Assembly (NCBI RefSeq): GCF_032917945.1
Contig: NZ_CP136624.1
Span: 3,968,001 to 4,032,000, forward strand
DNA: 64,000 nucleotides
Direction: 5' to 3'
DNA from: Bradyrhizobium sp. sBnM-33
GTDB taxonomy: Bacteria > Pseudomonadota > Alphaproteobacteria > Rhizobiales > Xanthobacteraceae
Position 1 is the stretch's first letter, and the number at the start of each line of letters is the position of its first letter. Below the pieces are notes generated by a model, which saw only the letters and a list, made by a program, of their open reading frames with translations, searched no databases and was not told the origin of the DNA. The position numbers were made by a program, and so were the translations under genes. Below are positions 26,702 through 36,050 of the stretch, in pieces.

Positions 26702-27235
26702 TTCGCCATTGAAGACCATGGTCGGCACGCCGAACACACCGAGCGCCTCCGCCTCATCAATGATGCGGTCGTGTTCTGTCCGTGCGGGGCCATGGACGTA
26801 AGCTTCGAATTCTTCTGACGACCCGCCGAGCGAGGCGATCACACCGGAAATATCGGAAAGCTTGTCGATTTCGAGATCATGACTCCAGAACCCACGGAAC
26901 ACCCTGTCGTGATATGGGCGGAACAGGCCATGGCGTCGGGCGAACAGCATGCCGGCGCTGGCATAAAAGGCATCATAGATGCGCCGCGGACCTTTCATGG
27001 TGAGGCCTTGCGCGTTGGCATAGCGGCGCGCGTCCATATAGGCATAGCGCACCTTGCGCCAGAAATGCGGCGTGCGCTCTTCGATGGTGCCCATGAATTC
27101 AGCAATGCGCAGTGTGTAGGGCAGCCATTCGAGTTCGACGCCGTAAATCTCCTCAAGCTCGAACAGGCGTTTGTTGGCGACGAACGCATAAGGGCTCTTG
27201 TAATCGGTGTAGATTCTTACGCGCGGTCTATCCAT
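26606..27235 (-). CDS. DsbA-family / 2-hydroxychromene-2-carboxylate isomerase-like protein
   Basis: A 209-residue thioredoxin-fold protein of the HCCA isomerase (DsbA-like) family. The N-terminus IYTDYKSPYAFVAN has SPYA in place of the CxxC of true DsbA, as in HCCA isomerases, which use glutathione to isomerise ring-opened aromatics. The C-terminus has the family phrase GVFGVPTMVFNGELFWGGDRI. It lies downstream of the Baeyer-Villiger gene on the same strand with a 520-bp gap, so it may serve the same pathway. The true substrate is unknown. Confidence 0.85.
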   Translation of the reverse strand: MDRPRVRIYTDYKSPYAFVANKRLFELEEIYGVELEWLPYTLRIAEFMGTIEERTPHFWRKVRYAYMDARRYANAQGLTMKGPRRIYDAFYASAGMLFARRHGLFRPYHDRVFRGFWSHDLEIDKLSDISGVIASLGGSSEEFEAYVHGPARTEHDRIIDEAEALGVFGVPTMVFNGELFWGGDRIDMLIERIRNPESIATALGSRHRT

Positions 27236-27761
27236 GGCGTGTCCTTTTCGATCCGATCAGTATCGGCGATCCGAACCGAGCATGAAACAACGCGACGCGG
27301 TTTTTGGCGTTACAAAAACGAATGGGCCCCGGTGCATTTGAGCATCGCGGGGCCCTACATCTTCGTTATAGACGAAGGATTTCTGGTAGACACCAGTATG
27401 GTCTCAGGATCCGGCATGCGCGTGGCCTTTGCGCTCCAGTCCTGCGGATAGCTTTGAATTGTTGAAGGCGCAATGAGGCTGGCAGCTGCTATGACCTCGA
27501 TCGCACCTGGACCTTGCGCTGAGCAAGGTCACCGGTCTGACCCGGTGGCGTCATGCTCCTCTCCAAGAGTTGGCCAACGGACTATATGTCCGTTCCGCTG
27601 CGTGTCGTCTCGATCATATAACCGGGGCGCCAATGCCTGCGAAGTGGGGAGCAAATGCTCCGCGACTCCGGCAGGTGCAGCATGCGAAATGCTGCGGCAG
27701 ATGTTGGCTGGTGTCAAGCCGTCCCAAACGCAAGTCGCTCGGCCGGTTCCCGGGAACTGGG
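27236..27761. other. Intergenic region with one hairpin
   Basis: No gene seen. GGGCCCCG at 27324-27331 pairs with CGGGGCCC at 27348-27355. On the minus strand it is followed by a run of five T, so it could end transcripts coming from the monooxygenase gene. Confidence 0.45.
27310..27355 (-). terminator. 8-bp hairpin with T-run on the minus strand
   Basis: Perfect 8-bp stem (27324-27331 with 27348-27355), 16-nt loop, and TTTTT on the minus strand a few bases beyond the stem. The loop is long for a terminator, so this is a moderate call. Confidence 0.4.
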
Positions 27762-29672
27762 TCAAGCCTTTGTCTGACGATAGTCACATAGGTCGGGATC
27801 GTGGGTCATCGCCCAGTAATCCACGAACCGCCATGGCATCGCCGAAAAAACTCGACCTCGCTTGTTGCGGTAGTAGGTGGTCATGCCGGGATGCGTCCAG
27901 ATCAATTGCTCGTGCTCGGCATCCACTTTCTTGATGTACTGATCGTGCGCTTCCGGACGAACGTCGATCGCAGCGATGCCTTGCTCGATCATTTCGACGA
28001 GGCAGGCGGAGATGTAGCGGCTCTGGCATTCAGACTGGAAGATCACGCTGCCGCCATGCGCCGGGCCTGAATTGGGTCCAAGCATCACGAAGAGATTGGG
28101 AAAGTCCGGCACGGTGAGGCCAAGATAGGCGGTCGGGTTGTCGTTGGCCCAGGCCGACTTCAGATTTTTTCCATCGCGCCCTGTGATGTTGAGGCGAGCG
28201 GCCATTTCCGTGACTTTGAAACCGGTGGAAATGACGATGATGTCTGCGGGCCGCAACTTGCCGTCGGAGGCGACAATGCCGTCGCGCGCGAAATGGTCGA
28301 TCCTGTCGGTGACCAATTCGACATTCGGCTTCGTCAGCGTCTTGAACCAGTTGTTGTCGAGCAGGATGCGCTTGCCGTAGGGCGGGTAGGTCGGCACACA
28401 TTTCTCGATTAGGTCTGGACGGTCCTTCAATTCGGACAGGATGAAATTGGTCAGCTCTTCACGATGCCGGTCATTGCCTTTGTTGACGGCGCGCTCGGGA
28501 TGCGGCCAGTCGGGGTCCTTGCGCAGGAACGGCAGCAGGCCGTCGCCGTAGCGCCAGAACATGTTGAAGCGGTACCACTGCACATAGAATGGAAGATGCG
28601 CGAGCAGCCACTGCGCGCCCTCGGTGATCGGATCGGAATAACCCGCCACGGGGCGCGCCCATTGCGCGGTACGCTGATAAACGGTGACCGACGCCACACG
28701 GTCCGCGATCGACGGCACCAGTTGCATGGCGGTGGCGCCGGTGCCGATGACGGCGACGCGCTTGCCGTCGAGCTTGATGTCGTCGGACCACACCGCGGAG
28801 TGCAGCATCACTCCCCTGAAATCCTCCTCGCCCTTGAAGTGCGCAGGGTGGGGGTCGTTGAGTTGACCGATCGCGCTGACCAGCGTGGTGGATTCAAATA
28901 TCTCTTCGCCATTGGCGGTCTTCAACGTCGATATCCAGCGCCGCTTGCTCTCGTCCCAGCGCGATGATGTCAGCTCCGTGTTGAGGCGAAGATGCTTTCG
29001 AATGTCGTATTCGAGCGCAACCTTCTTGAGGTAATCGAGCAATTCCTGGCGTTGGGCGAAATAGCGCGTCCACGGATTACGCGGACCGAATGAGAACGAG
29101 TACGAATGGTTGGGCGTATCGACGCCGCACCCCGGATAGCGATTGACGTACCAAGTGCCGCCGAGCTCGTCGTTCTTCTCGACGATGGTGTAGGGGATGC
29201 CGAGCCGGCCAAGGGCAACACCCAGCGCGATGGCGCAGACACCGGCGCCGACGATCAGCACATGCTGCTGCGCGAGCTTTTCGTTCGGAGGTTGCTTAGT
29301 CCAGCGCGCCTCCCGGGGAATGAAGCCCATTTCCTCGCGCATCAGCGGCGCATATTCAGGGGCGACGTCTTCGCCCAGCGTCGTGCGCATCATCTTCAGC
29401 ATCAATTCATTGCCGGGATCGGTGATGACGGGCTTCGGTTCACCGTTTGCGAACAGCTTCAAGACGGCGGCACGGATCTCGGCCTGGATTTCCGGTGGCA
29501 TGCCGGCTTGCGGATCCGGAATCAGGCGGACGTCGCGCTTGGGCTTGCAGGGAGGCTCCAGCCAACGCTCGTCGCCGGTCATATGCACCAGGACCATCAA
29601 CAGGACGCGGATATCGCCCTCGGCGATGGCCGATGACAGATCGAGTTTCTTGCGCGGCAGCTCGATATTCAT
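27762..29672 (-). CDS. Baeyer-Villiger monooxygenase, 4-hydroxyacetophenone monooxygenase-like
   Basis: A 636-residue FAD/NADPH monooxygenase. The start MNIELPRKK at 29672 has GAGGA 7 nt upstream; the frame continues 67 codons further without a better start. Residues 1-135 are an N-terminal extension with LVHMTGDERWLEP, as in 4-hydroxyacetophenone monooxygenase. The FAD site is HVLIVGAGVCAIALG (about 137-151), where the third Gly is replaced by Ala. The Baeyer-Villiger fingerprint is FRGVMLHSAVWSD (285-297), and the NADPH site VAVIGTGATAMQLV follows. These enzymes insert oxygen next to a ketone, giving an ester or lactone. It lies 14 bp after the SDR gene, which could supply the ketone by oxidising an alcohol. 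Substrate unknown. Confidence 0.88.
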   Translation of the reverse strand: MNIELPRKKLDLSSAIAEGDIRVLLMVLVHMTGDERWLEPPCKPKRDVRLIPDPQAGMPPEIQAEIRAAVLKLFANGEPKPVITDPGNELMLKMMRTTLGEDVAPEYAPLMREEMGFIPREARWTKQPPNEKLAQQHVLIVGAGVCAIALGVALGRLGIPYTIVEKNDELGGTWYVNRYPGCGVDTPNHSYSFSFGPRNPWTRYFAQRQELLDYLKKVALEYDIRKHLRLNTELTSSRWDESKRRWISTLKTANGEEIFESTTLVSAIGQLNDPHPAHFKGEEDFRGVMLHSAVWSDDIKLDGKRVAVIGTGATAMQLVPSIADRVASVTVYQRTAQWARPVAGYSDPITEGAQWLLAHLPFYVQWYRFNMFWRYGDGLLPFLRKDPDWPHPERAVNKGNDRHREELTNFILSELKDRPDLIEKCVPTYPPYGKRILLDNNWFKTLTKPNVELVTDRIDHFARDGIVASDGKLRPADIIVISTGFKVTEMAARLNITGRDGKNLKSAWANDNPTAYLGLTVPDFPNLFVMLGPNSGPAHGGSVIFQSECQSRYISACLVEMIEQGIAAIDVRPEAHDQYIKKVDAEHEQLIWTHPGMTTYYRNKRGRVFSAMPWRFVDYWAMTHDPDLCDYRQTKA

Positions 29673-29686
29673 GCTGGTGTCCTCGT

Positions 29687-30460
29687 TTACGCGCCTGGTG
29701 CTTCGGGCAAGCCGCCATAGGCGGCCCAGGTGGTACCGGCGATATAGCCGGCGTCGACAGGGAGGTTGATTCCGGTGATGCCGCTGCTCAGCGGCGACAG
29801 CAGCCACGCGATGGCCTGTGCGACCTCGACTGGCTCGACCAGCCGGTTCATCGCGGTCGGGCTTTCGAGCCATTTCTTGTTCAGCGCACCCGAAGCGATG
29901 CCGGCTTCCAGCGCCGCCGTCCGCGTGAAACCGGGCGAGACTGCATTAACGCGGACACCACTGCGGCCCCACTCGGCAGCCAGCGTCTGCGTGATCTGGA
30001 TGACGCCGGCCTTCGCGGCCGTGTAGGCGTGGATCGGGCCTGAGGTCATGCCGGCAACGGAGGCGACATTGACGATCGCGCCGCGCCGGCGCTCGGCCAT
30101 CTTCACGCCGACGCTGCGGGCTACCAGAAAGGTGCCGCGTAGGTCGATATTGACCTCGCGATCCCATTGTTCCATCCGCACGCGTTCGATTTTGTGCATC
30201 TTGCCGAACACGCCGGCGGCGTTGACGAGACCTGTGATCGGGCCGTGGGCGGTTTCGATACCAGCGATGCCGCTGACGACAGCGCTTTCGTTCGCGACGT
30301 CGAAGGGCGCGGGCCACAGGATGGTTTGCGTTTCCGCGAGCGGTTCGGGCGCAATATCGACAATAACGACCTTTTGGCCTTGAGCGGCGAGAAGCGTTGC
30401 CGTTGCAGCGCCAATGCCGCGGCTGCCGCCGGTGACGAGAACGATGCCTTCAGCGGTCAT
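29687..30460 (-). CDS. Short-chain dehydrogenase/reductase
   Basis: A 257-residue classical SDR starting MTAEGIVLVTGG at 30460 with AAGG upstream. It has the cofactor motif TGGSRGIG (10-17), NAAG (78-81), the catalytic Ser132 and the Tyr144/Lys148 pair (YTAAK), and PGFTRT. IVDIAPE after the second beta strand suggests NAD(H). It most likely interconverts an alcohol and a ketone. Its start lies inside the 3' end of the TetR gene (11-bp overlap) and the monooxygenase follows 14 bp downstream, so the genes form one operon. Confidence 0.88.
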   Translation of the reverse strand: MTAEGIVLVTGGSRGIGAATATLLAAQGQKVVIVDIAPEPLAETQTILWPAPFDVANESAVVSGIAGIETAHGPITGLVNAAGVFGKMHKIERVRMEQWDREVNIDLRGTFLVARSVGVKMAERRRGAIVNVASVAGMTSGPIHAYTAAKAGVIQITQTLAAEWGRSGVRVNAVSPGFTRTAALEAGIASGALNKKWLESPTAMNRLVEPVEVAQAIAWLLSPLSSGITGINLPVDAGYIAGTTWAAYGGLPEAPGA

Positions 30461-31106
30461 GGCTGTTGCCTTTATCCGGTGTGAACAGCCCGCGCGTGAC
30501 CAGCTTTCGGTAAGCGGAGATGACATGCTCGGGCGCCGCCGTTACCGCGCCGCCGGAATAGGAGTAACGTCGGCTCAGATAGCCGCGTGCACCCATGAAC
30601 ATGTGAACGATGGCTTCGAACTCCTCGTCGCTGAAATCCACGATCGCGCCAGCAGTGCGGGCGCGCTTGAGGATGCGGACGTAGGCGGTCGCGATATTAT
30701 CGAGATGCTTCTGGTAGCCGACGGGTGCAAAATATTCGGCCTCATTGAGGATGCGCAGGAACTCCGGAACCTCGCGGATGAAATCGAAAAAGGCGCTGAA
30801 GCGCTCGATCTCCTGCCTTGCGGCATCTGCGGTCCCCGTGCGCTCGCGGATGAAGTGGACCATGTCGATGCCGATCTTCGGCAGCAATTGATCAAGCAGT
30901 TCCTGGCGGTTCTCGAAGTGATTGTAGAACGTGCCTTGGGCCACGCCGGCTGCCTCGGTGATGCGGGCAACGGAAGCCTCGGCGTAACCGTACTTGCCGA
31001 CGATCTTGGTGGCGGCATCGAATAATCTGCGCTTGGTCCACGCGTTGCGCTCGACGCGGTTGAGTTTTGTCACTTTGCCCGATGCAGCTTGCGATGATTG
31101 CGTCAT
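30450..31106 (-). CDS. TetR family transcriptional regulator
   Basis: A 218-residue TetR-type repressor starting MTQSSQAASG at 31106. The HTH is at about residues 45-64 (VARITEAAGVAQGTFYNHF). The C-terminal ligand domain starts with the helix RQELLDQLLPKIG and contains FSAFFDFIREVPEFLRIL. Its ATG overlaps the TGA of the upstream ligase gene (ATGA), so the two are translationally coupled. TetR proteins in such clusters usually respond to an acyl-CoA or the pathway substrate. The 23-bp imperfect palindrome at 32641-32663 is a good candidate operator, which would give negative autoregulation of both arms. That is inference. Confidence 0.88.
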   Translation of the reverse strand: MTQSSQAASGKVTKLNRVERNAWTKRRLFDAATKIVGKYGYAEASVARITEAAGVAQGTFYNHFENRQELLDQLLPKIGIDMVHFIRERTGTADAARQEIERFSAFFDFIREVPEFLRILNEAEYFAPVGYQKHLDNIATAYVRILKRARTAGAIVDFSDEEFEAIVHMFMGARGYLSRRYSYSGGAVTAAPEHVISAYRKLVTRGLFTPDKGNSHDR

Positions 31107-32599
31107 GCGTGAGTTTCCAGTTCGGCGCGCAGCACGCGCTTGAGAACCTTGCCTGAGGGGTTGCGCGGCAGGCTGTCGTGGATGATGAGTTGTTTCGGTA
31201 CCTTGAAGCCGGCGAGGCGCGCGCGGCAATATTCGATGAGATTAGGCAATTCCAGCGTGGCGCCATCCGTGAGCACAACGACGGCAACCGGCTTTTCGCC
31301 CCAGCGTTCGTCCGGCATGCCGATGACCGCGACCTCGCGCACCTGCGGCAATTCGTAGATGACGCGCTCGACCTCGGAGGAGGCGATGTTCTCGCCGCCG
31401 GAGATGATCATGTCCTTCTTGCGGTCGGTCAGATAGAGGAAGCCGTCGTCGTCGAGATACCCGATGTCGCCGGTGCGAAACCAGTCGCCAAAGAAGGCGG
31501 ACGCGGTTTTCTCGGGATCTTTCCAGTAGCCCTGCGTGACCTTGGGGCCGCGGAGACAGATCTCGCCGTTCTGGCCTGATGGCAGCCGGTTGCCAGCGTC
31601 ATCGCGAATTTCGATTTCGACATGGGCAACGGCGCGGCCGGTCGAGCCGATCTTTTCGATCTCGCGGCCGGCTTCCATGAAGGTGTCGCCGCCGCAGGTC
31701 TCCGTCAGCCCATAGGCGTCGATATAGCGGGCGTTCTTGAAATAATCGGAGAAGGCGCGGATGCGCGCTTCCGGGGTTCTCTCGCCGCCGCCGATCGCCC
31801 ATCGCAGGCTGGAGACATCGTAGCGGTCGCGGGTCGGGCAGGTGAGGATCGCGGTCGTCATGACCGGTGCAAACCAGGCGGCGTTGAGCTTCTCGGCCTC
31901 GATCGCGGCGAGCGCCTGCTCCGGCTCGAAGTTGCGGTGGATAGATAGCAGGCCGCCACGCCAGAGCACCGCAATCCCGGGCAAATCGAGCGCGCCGACA
32001 TGGTAGAGCGGACCGACCACCAGCAATCGCGTTTCCGCATTCAGCCCCAGTACAACCGTCTGATCGGCCGACTTCCAGTACATGTTCTCGTAAGTGAGCA
32101 TCACGCCCTTGGGGCGATCCGTCGTGCCTGACGTGTACATCAGCCGCATCAGGTCGCGGGCCTGCCTCACGTGCATGGGGGCGAGCGCGATATCAGGCGC
32201 AAGCCGTGTGGCCGTGGATTGCGCTGACGCATCGAGCAGCACCACCGGTACACCCCCTGCGGCGATGCCCGCGAGTTCTTCATCTGCGATCAGGATGCGC
32301 GCACCGGAATTGCCCACGATGTAACCGACATCGTCGGCGGATAGCCGATAGTTGATCGGCAGAAACACTGCGCCGATGTGGCTGGTCGCAAACACCAGTT
32401 CGAGAAACGCCGTGCTGTTCTTCATCAGCACCGCAACGACGTCGCCGGGACCAATGCCACGCCCGGCGAGCCAGCCGCCGACCCGCCGGATGCGGTCGTC
32501 GAACTCGGCGTAGGAGACATCCTCGCCGCGGTATTTCAGCGCACAGCGATCCGGCGTCCGCCTGGCATGAAAAGCGATGAAGCTGGATAGGTTGATCAT
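31103..32599 (-). CDS. Acyl-CoA synthetase (AMP-forming)
   Basis: A 498-residue ANL-superfamily ligase that would activate a carboxylic acid to its CoA thioester using ATP. Motifs are the P-loop YTSGTTDRPKGVML near residue 155, YGLTETCGG, the hinge region DWFRTGDIGYLDDDG and YLTDRKKDMIISGGENI, and the C-terminal catalytic Lys in PRNPSGKVLKR. Length and all key motifs are complete. It is the first gene of the minus-strand operon, divergent from the ABC transporter, and ends in an ATGA overlap with the TetR gene. The acid activated is not predictable from sequence; aliphatic or aryl acids are possible. Confidence 0.9.
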   Translation of the reverse strand: MINLSSFIAFHARRTPDRCALKYRGEDVSYAEFDDRIRRVGGWLAGRGIGPGDVVAVLMKNSTAFLELVFATSHIGAVFLPINYRLSADDVGYIVGNSGARILIADEELAGIAAGGVPVVLLDASAQSTATRLAPDIALAPMHVRQARDLMRLMYTSGTTDRPKGVMLTYENMYWKSADQTVVLGLNAETRLLVVGPLYHVGALDLPGIAVLWRGGLLSIHRNFEPEQALAAIEAEKLNAAWFAPVMTTAILTCPTRDRYDVSSLRWAIGGGERTPEARIRAFSDYFKNARYIDAYGLTETCGGDTFMEAGREIEKIGSTGRAVAHVEIEIRDDAGNRLPSGQNGEICLRGPKVTQGYWKDPEKTASAFFGDWFRTGDIGYLDDDGFLYLTDRKKDMIISGGENIASSEVERVIYELPQVREVAVIGMPDERWGEKPVAVVVLTDGATLELPNLIEYCRARLAGFKVPKQLIIHDSLPRNPSGKVLKRVLRAELETHA

Positions 32600-32640
32600 T
32601 ACCGCTCGAAAAGGGCAGTTCCGGCCCGTCCTCTCCCTAG

Positions 32641-32663
32641 ATGAATTGTGAGTCGTAATTCAT
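32641..32663. promoter_or_regulatory. 23-bp imperfect palindrome, candidate TetR operator
   Basis: The arms ATGAATT (32641-32647) and AATTCAT (32657-32663) are exact inverted repeats and two further inner pairs match, so 9 of 11 positions are symmetric about 32652. It lies between the divergent ligase and binding-protein genes, 42 bp before the ligase start. That position suits a TetR dimer controlling both arms. Confidence 0.6.
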
Positions 32664-32768
32664 ATTTGGCTTGACGTCACCCCCCTCGCTCTGAAATCCT
32701 CAGGCGATACGGAGACGTCACGATCTCCGGGAGGGATTTGGGAACGCCAACCCCACAGGGAGGAAGCA

Positions 32769-34028
32769 ATGACGAGAACCCGCAAACCGGGCATGAGCCG
32801 ACGCGCGACGTTGGCGATGATGGGCGCCGGTGCCGCAACGTTCGCGATGCCCTGGGTGGCGCGCGCGCAAGCCAAGACGATCAAGATCGGTATGCCGACC
32901 ATTCTCTCTGGGCGCGTCGCGCAGCTCGGAACCTCGTCGCGCAATGCGGTGATGCTGGAGATCGAAAAGGTCAATGCTGCCGGCGGACTGGCCGGCCGAA
33001 CGATCGAAATGGTGATCCGCGATTCCAAGGGGCAGCCACAGGAAGCCGCCCGCGTGGCGCGCGAACTCGTCAATACTGATGGATGCGAAATCCTGATCGA
33101 TGCGGAAGCATCGTCCGGCGCATTCGCGGTGCACGAGGTGGCGCGCGATCTCGGCGTGCTCTGCCTTCACACCAATTCGGAAACTTCCGCGCTGACCGCC
33201 GATCCCAAGCAGCACATTCCAAACGCGTTCCGCACCGCGCGCCAGGGCGTGCATGATTCGATCGTTGGCGGCAGCTATGCTGCGGCGATTGCGAAAGCCA
33301 AGGGCCTGAAGAAATGGGCGACCTGTTCGCCCGACTACGCCTATGGCCGCGATACCACCGGCGAATACGTGACGTATCTGAAGCGCTTCGCGCCCGACAT
33401 CGAGATCATCAGCGAGTCCTGGCCAAAGCTGTTCCAGCCTGATTACACCGAGGTCGTAACAAAGATCCTGCAGGCCAAGCCGCAGGCGCTGTATTCCTGC
33501 CTGTGGGGCGGCGATCTCACGTCCTACATCGACCAAGCCAACATCTACGCGCTGTTCAGTCAGATGGAAGTGTTTGCAGTCAACATGGCCGACTACACTG
33601 CGCTGACTGTCGTGAAGAACCTGCCGAAGGGCATTCACTCCGGTAACCGTTACATCAAGACATATCCTGCAACCCCGGAGAACGCCGCGTGGGGCGACGC
33701 CTACAAGGCGAAATACAACGAGTATCCCACCAACTGGTCCTGGGAGAATGCCACCGCGATCATGCTGCTCGCCGAAGCATCGAAGAAGGCGAATTCGGCC
33801 GATGGCAAGAAGATTGCGGAGGCGCTCCGCGGTCTCAAGATCAAGTCGCCCTTCGGCGCTGACGGCACCGTCACCATGCGCGCCGAGGACCAGACCTTGG
33901 TCGGCTATGCGATCGGCTGGGGAACCACGATCCCACAGGAGCCTTATGTGCCGCAGGTTCAGGCGGGCGACTGGAAAACGATCTTCGAACTCGAAGCCGA
34001 GTGGAAGAAGAGCAAGGGCTACACCTGA
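32769..34028 (+). CDS. Liv-type ABC transporter substrate-binding protein
   Basis: A 419-residue periplasmic binding protein of the branched-chain amino acid (HAAT) family. The N-terminus is a Tat signal (MSRRATLAMMGAGAATFA, then AMPWVARAQA). The mature part has the family phrases IKIGMPTILSG, NAVMLEIEKVNAAGG and the lobe-2 segment FGADGTVTMR. GGGAGG precedes the ATG. It is the first gene of the plus-strand arm and is followed by two permeases and two ATPases. Liv-type systems near CoA-ligase genes often import aromatic or aliphatic acids rather than amino acids, which fits here. Confidence 0.9.
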   Translation: MTRTRKPGMSRRATLAMMGAGAATFAMPWVARAQAKTIKIGMPTILSGRVAQLGTSSRNAVMLEIEKVNAAGGLAGRTIEMVIRDSKGQPQEAARVARELVNTDGCEILIDAEASSGAFAVHEVARDLGVLCLHTNSETSALTADPKQHIPNAFRTARQGVHDSIVGGSYAAAIAKAKGLKKWATCSPDYAYGRDTTGEYVTYLKRFAPDIEIISESWPKLFQPDYTEVVTKILQAKPQALYSCLWGGDLTSYIDQANIYALFSQMEVFAVNMADYTALTVVKNLPKGIHSGNRYIKTYPATPENAAWGDAYKAKYNEYPTNWSWENATAIMLLAEASKKANSADGKKIAEALRGLKIKSPFGADGTVTMRAEDQTLVGYAIGWGTTIPQEPYVPQVQAGDWKTIFELEAEWKKSKGYT

Positions 34029-34123
34029 TTGACCGCGAAGGCGGAGGTAGCGCAAGCTGCCTCCCGGTCGCCGCCGAATGATTTTCGCGTGCTGTTCCGG
34101 CGCGCTGGAATGGATGTATTCCC

Positions 34124-35026
34124 TTGGACCTTGACGCGCTTACCGGCTGTCTCGCCAGCTCCGCCTGTCTGGTGACGCAAACCACCAGCGGCTTTATCAT
34201 CGGCATGTTGCTGTTTCTCGTCGCCGTTGGGCTGACGCTGATCTTCGGCGTGCTGAAGGTCGTCAACTTCAGCCACGGCGCCTTCTACATGTTCGGCGCC
34301 TATTTCGCCATGACGGCCTATCAGCTTTCCGGCAGTTTTGCGCTGGCGATGCTGTGCGGCGCGGCGGGTACCGCCATCCTCGGTCTAATCTTCGAACGCG
34401 TCTTCATGAGCCGGGTCTACGGCGCTGACGTGCTGATGCAGCTTCTCGTCTGCTACGCCTTCGTGCTGATCTTTGATGACGTGGTGCGGATGATCTGGGG
34501 GCCCGAATTCAAATCGATGGGCATGCCGGCGGCGTTCCAGGTGGCGCCGTTGTTCATCGCCGGCGGCGTGGTGCCACCATACTATCTGCTCTTGATCGGT
34601 GTCGCGCTCGCGGCCGCCATGATCCTCGGGCTCGGTCTTGCCCGCACCAGGATCGGCAAGGTAATCCGGGCTGCCGCGCACAATCCAGGCATGGTATCCG
34701 CGCTCGGCATCAACACTGGCCTGATCTATGGTGGCGTGTTCGCGCTTGGCGGCATGCTGGCGGGACTTGCTGGCGCGCTCGCCGCGCCGGTGCGGTCGCT
34801 GACGCCAGGCATGGGATTTTCGGTGCTGATCGAATCCTTCATCGTCACCGTGATCGGAGGGATGGGTTCGATCCTGGGCGCGCTGATCGGTGCGATTCTG
34901 ATCGGCATGATCCGCTCGTTCGGTTCACTCGGCTTCCCGCTGTTTACCGAAGGGCTGATGTACCTCTTCATGGTGATCGTGTTGGTGTCGCGGCCGACCG
35001 GCCTCTTCGGCAAGGAGGTCGCATGA
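34124..35026 (+). CDS. ABC transporter permease, LivH type
   Basis: A 300-residue inner-membrane permease with about eight hydrophobic segments. Characteristic LivH phrases are GLTLIFGVLKVVNFSHGAFY (near residue 38) and the C-terminal FIVTVIGGMGSILGALIGA. The start appears to be TTG at 34124, because the nearby ATGs at 34110 and 34114 are out of frame. Its last four bases overlap the next gene (ATGA), so it is in an operon with the second permease. It forms half of the membrane channel. Confidence 0.88.
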   Translation: MDLDALTGCLASSACLVTQTTSGFIIGMLLFLVAVGLTLIFGVLKVVNFSHGAFYMFGAYFAMTAYQLSGSFALAMLCGAAGTAILGLIFERVFMSRVYGADVLMQLLVCYAFVLIFDDVVRMIWGPEFKSMGMPAAFQVAPLFIAGGVVPPYYLLLIGVALAAAMILGLGLARTRIGKVIRAAAHNPGMVSALGINTGLIYGGVFALGGMLAGLAGALAAPVRSLTPGMGFSVLIESFIVTVIGGMGSILGALIGAILIGMIRSFGSLGFPLFTEGLMYLFMVIVLVSRPTGLFGKEVA

Positions 35027-36048
35027 CCGAATTGCAGGCCGAGCAGGGCGCGCCGGCACTGGATGTCGCCCACGCGCAGCCAAAGACGCGGCGTAACCGG
35101 GATCTCCTGATCGCGCTTGCAGTCTTTATCGTGCTTGCCCTGTTGCCGGCGGTCTTCGGCAGCAAAGTGCTGCTCGACTTCGTGATCCGCTGCGCCGCCT
35201 ACGGGCTGTTCGCGACATCACTCAACCTTCTGGTCGGTTACACCGGCCTGATCTCGTTTGGCCATGGCATGTTCTTCGGCCTTGGCGCCTACGGCTTCGG
35301 GTTGATGATGCAGAAGACCGGTGTTGCCGTCCCGGTGGCTTTCGTTGCAACACTGGCGATCACATTTTTCGTAGCCCTCGTCATTGGTGCCATCTGCGTG
35401 CGGCTGAAGGAAATCTATTTCGCCTTTGTAACACTGGCGTTCCAGATGCTGATCCATTCGACAATCCTCTCCTGGGTATCGCTGACCGGCGGCGATCAGG
35501 GATTGCGTGGTGGCATTCCGCGGCCGTCGTTCCTGGGCATTGATCTATCGAACCAACTGCATCTCTATGTTACAAGCTGCGCGCTGTTGGTGATCGGATT
35601 GTTCTTGATGCACCGGATCGCGCAATCGCCGTTCGGCTACACGCTGCGCATGATCCGCGACAACGCCATGCGTGCGAGCTTCATCGGCATCGACGTCTGG
35701 CGTGCCAAGTTGACGATCTTCGTGCTTGCGGCGCTGTTCGCCTCGACCGGCGGGATCATCATGGCGCTATTCGTCTCCGGGGCCTATCCGGAATTCGCCT
35801 ATTGGACCATTTCGGGTGAGGGCATCTTCATAAACATGCTCGGCGGCGTGACCACATTCCTCGGGCCGATGGTCGGCACCGTGCTGCTACTGATCCTCAA
35901 TGACACCGTCACCCGCCTGACCGATTATCACGGACTCGTGCTGGGGATTGTGATCCTGTTCTTTGCGATCGGGCTACGGAAGGGCCTGATGGATTTTGCG
36001 GTCGAATGGTACGGGCAACGCCGTAACGGTGCTGGGGAGCGCGGCTAG
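35023..36048 (+). CDS. ABC transporter permease, LivM type
   Basis: A 341-residue permease of the LivM family, with an extended cytoplasmic N-terminus of about 25 residues and about ten hydrophobic segments. LivM phrases are SLNLLVGYTGLISFGHGMFF and GANALR-like RMIRDNAMRASFIGID, which contacts the ATPase. The ATGA overlap with the upstream permease indicates coupling. It pairs with that permease to form the transmembrane pore. Confidence 0.9.
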   Translation: MTELQAEQGAPALDVAHAQPKTRRNRDLLIALAVFIVLALLPAVFGSKVLLDFVIRCAAYGLFATSLNLLVGYTGLISFGHGMFFGLGAYGFGLMMQKTGVAVPVAFVATLAITFFVALVIGAICVRLKEIYFAFVTLAFQMLIHSTILSWVSLTGGDQGLRGGIPRPSFLGIDLSNQLHLYVTSCALLVIGLFLMHRIAQSPFGYTLRMIRDNAMRASFIGIDVWRAKLTIFVLAALFASTGGIIMALFVSGAYPEFAYWTISGEGIFINMLGGVTTFLGPMVGTVLLLILNDTVTRLTDYHGLVLGIVILFFAIGLRKGLMDFAVEWYGQRRNGAGERG

Positions 36049-36050
36049 CT

